Below are positions 11,934 through 22,159 of a stretch of 64,000 bases of DNA, piece by piece. Every line of letters begins with the position of its first letter. Within the stretch, counting starts at the first letter, position 1. Below the pieces are notes generated by a model, which saw nothing but the letters and a program-made list of their open reading frames with translations, searched no databases and had not been told where the DNA came from. The position numbers and the translations under genes were made by a program. The DNA comes from Pleurodeles waltl (Eukaryota > Chordata > Amphibia > Caudata > Salamandridae), in the NCBI RefSeq assembly GCF_031143425.1, contig NC_090440.1, forward strand, positions 341,003,844-341,067,843, read 5' to 3'.

Positions 11934-13707
11934 CCATGTCTTCTTTCTGAGAAAGTCTTGCACAGCCAGGTTGATGCAGTGCGCCAAACAAAGGACCCTG
12001 AAATAGCCACCATCTGCCATGGCCTTGACTATGTTACTGCCATTGTCTGTGGCAACAAATCCAATTCAGAGACTTCTGGGTTGCAGGCATTAAGACAACT
12101 TGCTATTAAATTAGTCTAAGATGTTTGGAGCTGTATAGGATTTCTCAGTGATGAACATGGCTACTGTTCCATCCAGTCGAACACTCTTAACATTTTTTTC
12201 ATGGCCAAGACCTGTAGATAGCTTTTGCTTTACCCTAAAAAAAGAGACCCAGTATGCAGTGATGTACATGTAATCAGTAGCCTGACAACTGGTCCACATG
12301 TCTGTTGTCAGGTGGATAGTGTGGACAACACTTTCCTGCAAAGCTTGTCCAGCCAATTGCATCACGTCATGATACAGCACTGGAAAAGCAACTTGGAACC
12401 TTCCATTTTGGGCAGATGGCTGCCACTAATTCTAAGAATCACACTCTTTCCACAAAAGTAAAAGGGAGGAGGACCAGCGCTAACATTTTTGCTAGCTTCC
12501 CATTTTACAAACATAACATCGGGTGGTTGCAGTCTTAGGGCCCACACCTGCCCAATAATGTCTGTAATAGTAGCCTAGATTTTCTTCTTTGTGGGACACT
12601 GACACAGGTGACTTTGGAGACGTAAATGGTGGTAGACTCAATGTGCATTGTGGTGCTGTCACTGCATGCCATTGCATCACCATCTGACTCCAAGTCTTCC
12701 TGTGCAATTGTGAGGTCACTGAGCCAGGTGATTATGGTGCACTGCTGGGGATAGGGCTGCTTTGCATGTGGATGTCACCCTCTTCTTCCTTACCTTCCAC
12801 CATGATTTCTCCAGTTGTAGCTGATGTTTCCTGGCTCTCCTCACCACAACAACCACTTTCAGTGATCTTTTAAGGTGCTTCACCAAACCAGATTGAGTGA
12901 TTTTTTCATATGGGTCGTCTGGCCTCCAGTACCATAATGTGATCCACGCTTACCTCTATAAACACTTGTGTGGCAAATTAAGCATATCGCAATGTTCTCC
13001 CCCTTTTGACTAATCATTAACAAAGTCCCAAACTGGGGAGAAGCACCTTCTTACTGAGCCACTTCCAATGCCTGAAGAAGAACTAGAGGTAAGTAGGTGA
13101 GTAGGTAAGTAGATGATTCCCTCTCTGTAATGCATATTCTACTGAGGCACAGGTTATTGCAGGTCACAGTTGAAGCTTTACAAGTATGAGCTGGCGGTGC
13201 TGCCTGTCCCACATCCCTCGGAGCAGGTTGGATAGTAGGTTGGAGAGTAATTTCGTTCTCCTCTGTGCCAGATTCCACAATGACGAGCTCATCGTCATCC
13301 TCCGCCTCACCATCATCCCCTTACATGATTCTAAGGCATTCTGGAACTTTTCTTTTCCCTTGCCTTTCCTGGTGTTTCCCAGACTCTGCTGGGGTCCACT
13401 CCATGTCCCTATTATCGTCATCATAAGTGGTGCTTGGAGAAGATGGTGGACTAGTACCCTCCCTTTTTCCTGCTGCAGATATGTGAGTCATTGATTCTAA
13501 AAGAGGAGGTTCTTGCTCGGCAGGAAGCTCGACTTCCTGTTCTGCTCCAGCTCCAGGAAGATCTACTATTGCTGGCTGCGACAACTGTCCACTTATTTCT
13601 GCTTCTTGAAATTATTGGGTACTACTTTGCGAAAGGAACAAATCAAGTTCAATGTCACTACTCGTCGACGTCTCTATGATTGCAGTGGCTGCCTCACTGA
13701 CAGACAT
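11934..13707 (-). pseudogene. hAT (ZBED-type) transposase, N-terminal half
   Basis: The probable start methionine is at 13705-13707 (MSVSEAATAIIETSTSS), followed by an acidic, Ser/Pro-rich leader with one TAA near 13612. A BED zinc finger lies at about 12868-12990: CLIC, then a basic segment with GGQTTH and a terminal HLKDH-type His pair, with one base-level break. Further on come HLTTDMWTSCQATDYM (12.3 kb), the conserved segment that follows the first catalytic region, and ATDNGSNIVKAM with CLAHCINLAVQDFL (about 11.95-12.05 kb), the DN..H motif of hAT. Frameshifts are frequent. A Harbinger inserted at the start codon separates this gene from its 5' flank, which should resume at 57657. Confidence 0.85.
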
Positions 13708-13708
13708 T

Positions 13709-14683
13709 GGCCCTCATGATAAGTTTGGTGGTCAGTGGTCCGCCGTGGTGGAGATTGCTGTGGCACCCCCGCAGGACTGGCGGTGTAGACTGTCATATTA
13801 CGAGTACGGAGAAGGCACCTGCAGAACACAGTCAAGTTTGTGTCCGAACTGCCAATGTGGATGGACCGTTGTTGCTGATGGAATGTCTCCTCAGGCTGGC
13901 TGGCAGACAGTGTCCGCCCACCATATTACGTGGTTGCACACCGCCAGGACTTCTGGGGCAATCTAACCGCTGCAAAAACCATGGCAGAAACAAACAACAT
14001 AAATGAAAGCACCACCTTTTGGAACACAGGCACATTTGTAGATGCCATGGCATGTGAATTTCAAGTCTTTTCAATGCTCCTGCTGGCCATTGACATTCAG
14101 GACCAGTGATGCCAACATAGACACCAGTTGTAAGTACCCCATCCTAGCACACACTGGAGGGAAGGACATTAGTACACACACATGCACAAACGCACAGTCA
14201 CCATACTTACATGCACAAGGAAAGCCAGGACAAGCTCTGTAGTATCGACACCAATGGTGCCGTTGTAGATAACTATTATTGGAAATATAAAAAATGTCAT
14301 GATAATAACTATTTACAAAATGCCACAAGGGCCAGTGCATCACTGTCCAAATGTCCCAGGCACACTGGGCATGTGAGGAGTGCCCAACTTGACTCCTGAC
14401 TGCAATGTGTAGGCCTCCACAGGGCAGGGGCATGAGGGAGTAGGGGGTGGTCAGGGTTTGGATGGGTGGTCCTTCCTCTGCTTGTCAGGATGCTCCCCTT
14501 ACTGTCCTGCTATTGGACGGGATGCCTCAGCCTTGCCCCTCTTTCCTGTCTTCTAGTTGGGATGGTGGTGGAGGTCACCACAGCAGGGGACCCAGATGGA
14601 GTGCTATCAAGGCTGGAAGTGTGTGGCTATTGTGTCAGCACTGCTTACTGGTGACTGTGGGGCATGGCTCATCCCAGAGGAGG
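13709..14683. other. Left TIR and non-coding end of Harb-H
   Basis: This segment begins with the TIR and GC-rich subterminal sequence containing GGTGGTC/CCGCC motifs, and continues as non-coding DNA 3' of the SANT1-like exon. I see no conserved open frame. Confidence 0.5.
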
Positions 14684-15975
14684 TTAGGCAGATGGAACGC
14701 AGGGCTCTGAGAAGGTAGCAGGGGGTTTGGGGGGAACAGGTACTGGACCAGGATATGGGAACAGGGAAAACTCCTGCAGGAATCTCTGTTTAGGAGGAGC
14801 GGGTAGGTCATGGGTTAGGTGTTTGGGAGTGGAGGGAGAAGGGATGGTTGATATGTGTGTATGTGTATACGGTTTGGGTGCTGGTGCGTGGGTGTATGAA
14901 ATGTGTGTGCTTGGTGTGTGTTGGGTGGATGAGTATGGCCTAAAGGTGTACTGGGAGGAGTAGTGGAGAAGACACAGGGAGATTGCGGGGGATGTGTGAG
15001 TGAATGTTGGGGTGGTGTGTGCAGGTAGGGTGGATGTGCTGCATGTGGTTGTGTTGACTGTTGTGGTGCGTGCGGAGGTGGTGCATGGTGTCCATGCATG
15101 GGGGTCAGCTGTTGTGGTAACAGTGGCAGTAACAGGACGTGTGTCTGGACCTGGGACGAATGATGTGGTGTTTGCATGTGTGAGTGGCGATGGGACTGTG
15201 AAGGGGGAACAGGTGGGAGAGTCAAGGTAGGTAGTGGATACTGGTGTGTGTGTGTTTGAATGGTGAGTGTCTGCATGGTGGTGGTGGTGTTTGTGGTGCA
15301 TGTGAATATCCTTGTGCTCTGGGTCTGTTGGTGAGGTTGCATGCCATTATGAAAGTGTGCTTTGGATGGGAAATGGGAGAGGGATGTGGGAGTGGGAACA
15401 GGTAGTTGCAGGGGGGATGGAACAAGAAGGAACACTGTCTGCCATCAATGAGGAGGCCAGAGCCTGAAATGATCTCTGAAAGGCAGACAGGGCACTGTGA
15501 ATGCCTTCCAGGAATGCATTTGACTGCTGCATCTGGGATGCCAGTCCTTGGATGCCATTCATGGTGGTTGTCTGCCCAACAGAGATGGACCTCAGGAGAT
15601 CAATAGCCTCCTCACTGTTGGCAGCAGGGCTGACTGGGTCAAGGGCAGAGGGGCCTGCGGCGAAGGAGATGCCCACCCAACTGGGTGAGTGGGCACGGGC
15701 AAATGGGTGGGGAGTTACAGGGAGGGCAGTGCTGGTAATGGGGAGTGACGAACAAGGATGGTGCAAGCACAGGGCCTGAAGGTTCTGCCACCACCAGGGA
15801 GTCACCATTGGAGGAAGAATCAGATGATGCTGTATATGTTTCTGTCTCCCCGTGGTGCTCCACTCGCCCCCTGTACCTATGGTCCCCTTGGCTCCACGGG
15901 TATCAGCTTCCTGGGTCCCGTGGAATACAGCTTCCCCACTTGCCGGTGCCCCTTCTCCTTCCCCAGATGATGCTG
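14684..15975 (-). pseudogene. Harb-H SANT1-type protein, last exon (broken)
   Basis: This is a homologue of the third exon of the SANT1 gene in Harb-A (37476-38983). The exon begins after an AACAG acceptor with ASSGEGEG (Harb-A has ASSGGGE). It then has an acidic Ser/Thr region and the hydrophobic segment EEAIDLLRSISVGQTTTMNG followed by QQSNAFLEGIHSALSAFQRS, aligning with EEVIDLLRTLIVGQSTLLNA and RSNAYLEGIHLGQAAHQRS in Harb-A. The tail is very rich in Thr, Pro, His and Ser. The frame shifts at least twice (near 15.35-15.43 kb and 15.3 kb). The helical segment looks like an oligomerisation region. The upstream DNA-binding exons expected above 16 kb are absent. Confidence 0.7.
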
Positions 15976-16721
15976 TTGCACACAAAGACAGAGGAGCAGA
16001 GGGAGGGAGGGTGGGACAGTGAGAGACAGGGTGGGAGAAAGAGAAGCAGGGAGCAAGCGGTCAATGTCAGCACAACAGCCACATACAAGTCACTACAACA
16101 TACTCCAGTGCCATGTTATTACATGCCATTCCTTCACAGACACATGCCACTTGAATGACTGCCCATGCGTGCCACCTCAGTCTTGCACATGAGTTTCACA
16201 CATGCTGACACACATTCAATCCTATACAGGATGAAAGCCATACCCTCAACAGATGTCTGACCCACCCCATTGGCTCATCGCTCTATACGATCAGTAGACC
16301 CAAACTTTATACTCTACGGGCGTTTGGAGGCATACTTTCACATCCACATAACCCACGCACATATAGCTGTATGATGTGAAACCTCAGACTTCCCAGGCTG
16401 CATAAACACCACATGCCAACAGATAACAGAAAGGGAGATGGCTCGAGCACACTGATTGGATAGTTGGGAGTACAATGTGTGTGAACTCCAGAAGCAGGAA
16501 CCCTGTCAACATCTAAGACCCTGCTCTTGTACTATACAGTTGCCCTGTCATTGATGCCTCTTAGCAGTAAAGTCAACCCCAACTCACATCCTGCATGACA
16601 TATGAACAGATGTATGTAGCACATCGGGCATCAATTTTAGCCCATGCCTAGTCATACAGTAGCTACCTAGCACACATTCCACAGCCTTCATACACTGCAC
16701 AGGCTGTACCTATTGTAGGAA
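15976..16721. other. Harb-H intronic remnant up to the gypsy junction
   Basis: This is non-coding sequence without domains, presumably the intron upstream of the SANT1-type last exon. It ends abruptly where gypsy RT sequence begins at about 16722. Confidence 0.4.
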
Positions 16722-17943
16722 TGTAGGAGTGATTGAGCCTTCAGAAAGCCCATGGGCTAGCCCAGTGGTGCTTGTCCTAAAACCTCACAGTAAGGATGGT
16801 AAAAGAGAAATTAGGTTTTGTGTTGACTACAGAGGCCTCAATCAAGTAACCAAAAACTGATGCTCACCCTATACCAGGGGCAGATGAGCTAATAGATACT
16901 GCCAAGTATGTAAGCACTTTTAATTTAACTGCAGGGTATTGGCAGATTGAATTATCAGAAGATGCTATACCTAAAACTGAATTTTCCACCATTGGAGGGC
17001 ACTATCAGTTCACTGTGATGCCCTTTGGTTTGAAAAATGCACTTGCCACTTTTCAGAGGTTGGTGAACGCAGTCCTGCAAGGTTTGGAAGCTTTTAGTGT
17101 AGCATATCTAGCTGATATAGCTGTCTTTAGCTCCACCTGGGATGGGCACCTGGTCCACCTATGGAAAGTTTTGGAGGCCCCGCAAAAGGCAGGCCTCACT
17201 ATCAAGGCTTCAAAGTGCCAGATAGGGCAGGGGAAAGTGGTTTATCTGGACCACCTGGTAGGTGGGGAACAGATTGCACCACTGCAGGGGAAGATCCAGA
17301 CCATTATAGAATGGTCTCCCCCTACAAGTCAAACAAAGGTGAGAGCCTTCTTAGGCTTTACAGGGTACTATAGGAGGTTCATTAAGAAATATGGCTCCAT
17401 TGCAGCTCCTCTTAATGACCTCACTAGTAAGAAGATGCCTAAAAAGGTTTTGTGGACAGCTATCTGTCAAAAGAATTTTGATGAGCTCAAACAGGCCATG
17501 TGCTCTGCACTTGTCCTAAAAAGCCCTTGCTACTCCAAGAAGTTCATAGTCCAGACTGATGCTTCTGAATTAGGGGTTGGGGCAGTGCTATCACAGCTTA
17601 ACACTGAGGGCCAGGATCAACCTGTTGCTTTTATCAGCAGGAGGTTGACTCCTAGAGAAAAGCGTTGGTCTGCCATAGAGAGGGAAGCCTTTGCTGTGGT
17701 CTGGGCACTGAAAAAGTTGAGACCATAACTGTTTGGTAGTCACTATATTGTACAGACAGACCACAAACCTCTTTTATGGCTTAAACACATGAGAGGTGAA
17801 AACCCTAAATTGTTGAGGTGGTCAATCTCCCTACAGGGAATGGACTATACAGTGGAACATAGACCTGAGAGTACCCACTCCAATTCAGATGGTTTCTCCA
17901 GATATTTCCACTTAAACAATGAAGACTCATCTGGGCAAGGTTA
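16722..17943 (+). pseudogene. Gypsy remnant: reverse transcriptase and RNase H
   Basis: This Ty3/gypsy pol fragment starts abruptly inside RT ([16 protein letters not shown]) and runs to the end of RNase H. Visible blocks are [47 protein letters not shown], the active-site box degraded to AYLADIAVF (first Asp of YLDD replaced by Ala), then TDASELGVGAVLSQ, RRLTPREKRWSAIEREAF and a final HRPE..HSNSDG..R block. There is a break near 16860 and an in-frame stop after LKKLRP at 17726-17728. It is followed by a G-run polypurine tract and an LTR. It is related to, but clearly older than, the two copies in the 27-57-kb array. Integrase is absent downstream, consistent with integrase preceding RT in this lineage. 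Confidence 0.9.
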
Positions 17944-17961
17944 GCCTTATTGTTGCTCGTT

Positions 17962-17976
17962 TGGGGGGGGGGGTTG
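17962..17976 (+). other. Polypurine tract of the gypsy remnant
   Basis: A run of about 11 G residues followed by TT sits directly before the TGTAGGAAAG start of the LTR, in the position of a plus-strand primer. Confidence 0.6.
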
Positions 17977-19320
17977 TGTAGGAAAGTACCATCTTGCCTG
18001 GCTTGTTACCCCCATTTTCACTTGTGTGTCAGTTTTGTTTTTGCCTGTCAAACTGGGATCCTGCTACCCAGGACCCCAGTGCTCATAGTTTGTTGCCTAA
18101 ATGTGTTCACTGTGTGGTGCCTAACTGTATCACTGAGGCTCTGTGCTTATGCTCTCTCTGTCTTTACAAATGTCACTGCAGGCTAGGGACCATTTTTACC
18201 AATTCTGATTGGCACACTGGAACACCCTTATATGTCCCTAGTATATGGTACCTAGGTACCCAGGGTATTGGGGTTCAAGGAGATCCCTATGGGCTGCAGC
18301 ATTTCTTTTGCCACCCATAGGGAACTCAGACAATTATTACACAGGACTGCCACTGCAGCCTGAGTGAAATAACGTCCACGTTATTTCACAGCCATTTTCC
18401 ACTGTACTTACGTAACTTATAAGTCACCTACATGTCTAACCCTCACTTAGTGAAGGTTAGGTGCAAAGTTACTAAGTGTGAGAGCACCCTGGCACTAGCC
18501 AAGGTGCCCCTACATTGTTCAGGGCAATTTCCCCGGACTTTGTGAGTGCGGGGACACCATTACACGCGTGAACTACTTCAGCTCCAGCCAGCAACTGCAA
18601 CAGTTTCCATGGTGTGCATGCTCTAGGGACTCCCTGTCTTCATCCTGCAAAAGAAGGACTGAAGAAACCTCCTGTGGGGTGACAGAGTCACTCCCCTGCT
18701 CACGCAGGCACCTTCCAAGATAATGACTGGTGCCCTTGGACTTCTCTCACAGCGACGAGCATGCTCCTTAGGACACAAGGGGAGTACCCCATGGACATAA
18801 ACTGTCCTGAGGTCCTGCTGATGCAATTTGGAGGAGGTAAGACCTTGTCTTCCCTGAGAGTGACGATGCCCCTGTGTAATGCGTCTTCTTCACCTCTTGA
18901 GGCCTATGTGCACTATTTGCAAAATTCCTTCATGCACCGACTGGCCCAGGTCCCCAGCACGTCATCCTATGATGCTCAATTCACTGAGTTGTTCTCCAGT
19001 GACGTGGCCCTTCCTTTGTGTGCTGCACCAACTGCATTTTGCACCTCTTTTGTCCCTGTGTCCTGGGACTCCCGTGGGCGCTGTCTGGCATCCTGAGGGC
19101 TCTCCAAAGTGCTGAGAAGCCCCTCTTCCTCTTCACACAGAGTTGAGGCCTTCAGGTCCCTCCTGGGTCCAGCCAGCACCATTTTGATGCAAAATGCACA
19201 TTTGTCATAACCAAGGGTTGTTGGTGACTTCCAACACGAAATGATGTCTGCATCCATCTTCACATTGTGGGACATCTTCTTCATCATACTGGAATCCCGT
19301 GCTTCCCATGCCACTGGATT

Positions 19321-19375
19321 CAAGCTAGCCTGGCTGATGAGGGGTGAAACCCCGAAACCGGTCCCAGGATGCTTG
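19321..19375 (+). ncRNA. Hammerhead ribozyme, unit 1
   Basis: The core is CTGATGA, then stem II GGGG/CCCC closed by TGAAA, then GAAAC. Stem I pairs CAAGC and CCTGG with CCAGG and GCTTG across a small internal loop. Stem III is only the self-complementary ACCGGT, so the active form would be a dimer. Predicted cleavage follows GTC at 19363. All core residues are present. Confidence 0.9.
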
Positions 19376-19643
19376 TTTCCAGTCGAGTGAAGACCTGGCC
19401 GAGCAGTTCGGGCTGGACTGTTCCCATGGGGAACAGGGTCAAGACTGATTTGCATATGGCTGGGTCCAAACTGGAATGGCATGGGCAGCAAAAAAATGAT
19501 GGATTAAACCCAGATCTGTGACTGGGGGTGAATGTTTGACAATGTTCAGCATTCCGTCCATCACTTGTTGTTTTTTCATTTGTCGCCCTAAGTGGGAAGG
19601 GTATGCCCCGACGTGGGTCCCGTGCTTCCCATGCCACTGGATT

Positions 19644-19698
19644 CAAGCTAGCCTGGCTGATGAGGGGTTAAACCCCAAAACTGGTCCCAGGATTCTTG
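19644..19698 (+). ncRNA. Hammerhead ribozyme, unit 2 (core mutated)
   Basis: Same fold as unit 1, but the GAAA following stem II reads AAAA, replacing the catalytic guanine known as G12 in hammerheads. Stem III is changed to ACTGGT and the stem I partner to ATTCTTG. It is probably inactive. Confidence 0.85.
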
Positions 19699-19966
19699 TT
19701 TCCAGTCCAGGGAAGACCTGGCTGAGCAGTTCGGGCTGGACTGTTCCCATGGGGAACAGGGTCAAGACTGATTTGCATATGGCTGGGTCCAAACTGGAAT
19801 GGCATGGGCAGCAAAAAAACAATGGATTAAACACAGATCTGTGACTAGGGGTGAATGTTTGACAATGTTCAGCATTCCGTCCATCACTTGTTGTTTTTGC
19901 ATTTGTCGCCCTAAGTGGGAAGGGTATGCCCAGACGTGGGTCCCGTGCTTCCCATGCCACTGGATT

Positions 19967-20021
19967 CAAGCTAGCCTGGCTGATGAGGGGTGAAACCCCG
20001 AAACCAGTCCCAGGATGCTTG
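19967..20021 (+). ncRNA. Hammerhead ribozyme, unit 3
   Basis: The core CTGATGA..GAAAC..GTC is intact. The stem III palindrome is changed to ACCAGT, weakening self-dimer pairing but leaving the GTC cleavage triplet. Confidence 0.85.
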
Positions 20022-20289
20022 TTTCCAGTCAAGGGAAGACCTGGCCGAGCAGTTCGGGCTGGACTGTTCCCATGGGGAACAGGGTCAAGACTGATTTGCA
20101 TATGGCTGGGTCCAAACTGGAATGGCATGGGCAGCAAAAAAACGATGAATTAAACCCAGATCTGTGACTGGGGGTGAATGTTTGACAATGTTCAGCATTC
20201 CATCCATCACTTGTTGTTTTTGCATTTGACGCCCTAAGTGGGAAGGGTATGCCCAGACGTGGGTCCCGTGCTTCCCATGCCACTGGATT

Positions 20290-20344
20290 CAAGCTAGCCT
20301 GGCTGATGAGGGGTAAAACCCCGAAACCGGTCCCAGGATGCTTG
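20290..20344 (+). ncRNA. Hammerhead ribozyme, unit 4
   Basis: Intact core with stem II GGGG/CCCC (loop TAAAA), GAAACCGGTC and a complete stem I. Structurally equivalent to unit 1. Confidence 0.88.
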
Positions 20345-21169
20345 TTTCCAGTCCAGGGAAGACCTGGCCGAGTAGTTCGGGCTGGACTGTTCCCATGGGG
20401 AACAGGGTCAAGACTGATTTGCATATGTCTGGGTCCAAACTGGAATGGCATGGGCAGCAAAAAAACGATGGATTAAACCCAGATCTGTGACTGGGGGTGA
20501 ATGTTTGACAATGTTCAGCATTCCATCCATCACTTGTTGTTTTTGCACCCACTGACATCTTCCTAGGGTGCATTCCTGCAGCCTTCGTCCAACCAAGGAC
20601 TCTTCTTTTGCACCCTCTTCTGGGTTTGCAGGGGCTCCTGTCCTTCCTGGAACTTCTTTTGACTTCTGGACTTGGTCCCCTTCTTTTGACGGTCTTCAGG
20701 TCCAGGAATCCAGCAGTCCCTGTTTGCAGAAATGGTTGGTTACTGCAATATCCCAATCATGAGGTGTAGTGTGTCCTGAGGAAACTTGTAATACTTTACT
20801 CCTGCTTTTCTTGGCTCTGGGGTAGAGTACTTTACTTATCTTTACTGTATTCTTACTCTCCCAGCGATTCTGCACACTCTACACTTATCTAGGTGGGAAG
20901 TTGTGAATGACATTCCACTTTCTTAGTATATGGTTTGTGTTGCCCCTAGACCTATTTTCTCACTTTGCATTCTATAGCATTTCCTATTGTTTGCACTTTT
21001 CTCTGTCTAATTACTTACCTTATTTTGTTGTATAGTGTATATAGTGTGTATAATACTCACCTCCAGAAAGAGTATTGTCTTTAAGATATTTTTGGTACTG
21101 TGTCACCCAAATAAATACCTTTATTTTTGGAAACACTGAGTATTGTCTTTACTTGTGTATAAGTACTGT

Positions 21170-22088
21170 GGGCCATATTTATACTTTTTGACGCAAAACT
21201 GCGCTAACGCAGTTTTGCGTCAAAAAAATTTGCGCCGGCTAACGCCATTCTGAAGCACCATGCGGGCGCCGTATTTAATCAATGACGTTAGCCGGCGTTA
21301 GCCGCCGGCGCTGCCTGGTGTGCGTGGAAAAAAACAACGTACACCAGGCAGCGCCGGCGTAGGGGGATATGGGGCTTGGGCGTCAAAAAATGGGGCAAGT
21401 CAGGTTGAGGCAAATGTTTCGCCTCAACCGGATTTGAGCCATTTTTTTCGACTCCCAACCCCCATAGAAATGACTCCTGTCTTAGCAAAGACAGGAGTCA
21501 TGCCCCCTTGCCCAATGGCCATGCCCAGGGGACTTCTGTCCCCTGGGCATGGTCATTGGGCAGAGTGGCATGTAGGGGGGCACAAATCAGGCCCCCGTAT
21601 GCCACAAAAAAAAAAAAAAATGACTAACCTGAACTTACCTTAATGTCCCTGGGATGGGTCCCTCCAGCCTTGGGTGTCCTCCTGGGGTGGGCAAGGGTGA
21701 CAGGGGGTGTCCCTGGGGGCATGGGAGGGCACCTCTGGGCTCCTTCAGAGCCCACAGGTCCCTTAACGCCTGCCTTTTCCAGGCGCTAAAAAACAGGCCA
21801 AAGCGGCCGTACGTCATTTTTTTTGACCCGCCCACTCCCGGGCATGAATTTTGCCCGGGAGTGTAAATACGGTGCACATGCCTCGGAGTCGATTTTTTAG
21901 ACGGGAACGCCTACCTTGCATGTCATTAACGCAAAGTAGGTGTCCACGCTAAAAAATGACGCAAAGTCCATGGACTTTGGCGCTAGACGCGTCTAAAGCC
22001 AAAGTATAAATATGGAGTTAGTTTTGCGCCGGAATTGCGTCAAAAAAAACAACGCAATTCCGGCGCAAACAGAGTATAAATATGCCCC
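21170..22088. mobile_element. MITE, GGCCATATTTATAC family, about 0.92 kb
   Basis: The left end reads GGCCATATTTATACTTTTTG and the right end GTATAAATATGCCC, inverted repeats with the TATTTATAC core. Subterminal hairpins are built from GACGCAAAACTGCG/CGCAGTTTTGCGTC and AATTGCGTC/GACGCAATT-like arms. CTGTG flanks both sides, but the duplication length is unclear. It interrupts LTR-A. A 156-bp member of the family is at 22631. Confidence 0.75.
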
Positions 22089-22159
22089 TGTGTAACTTTG
22101 AGTGGTATTGCATGAGCTTTGCATGTCTCCTAATTCAGCCTAAGGTTCTCTGCTACTAC

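Larger units (their letters stand above)
19295..20546 (+). repeat. Newt satellite-2-like tandem array, 323-bp unit, nearly 4 copies
   Basis: The phrase CCCGTGCTTCCCATGCC recurs at 19296, 19619, 19942 and 20265, an exact 323-bp period. The last unit is cut at about 282 bp. Units differ at a few positions. Each includes a hammerhead core (listed separately) and the phrase GGACTGTTCCCATGGGGAAC. Newt satellite 2 has a unit of about 330 bp with a hammerhead that is most active as a dimer. Related hammerhead repeats elsewhere are considered retrozyme-type elements mobilised through circular RNA. The array sits inside LTR-A; an ACATCTTC phrase occurs near both borders but not immediately adjacent to them. 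Confidence 0.9.
17977..22159 (+). mobile_element. LTR-A (gypsy 3' LTR with nested satellite and MITE)
   Basis: The LTR starts TGTAGGAAAGTA next to the polypurine tract. It contains the satellite-2 array (19295-20546) and a MITE (about 21170-22088), so its own sequence is roughly 2 kb. Long stretches match LTR-B in inverted orientation, for example the GGTACCTAGGTACC region at about 18.25 kb against about 24.9 kb, and GTAACTTATAAGTCACCTA. It stops near 22159 at CTCTGCTA, short of a normal CA end, where it is fused to the inverted LTR-B. Confidence 0.65.

Noticed and set aside
19295..20546. CRISPR-like or gene-family array
   Set aside because: The unit is a uniform 323-bp tandem repeat without spacers and contains a hammerhead; it is satellite DNA.
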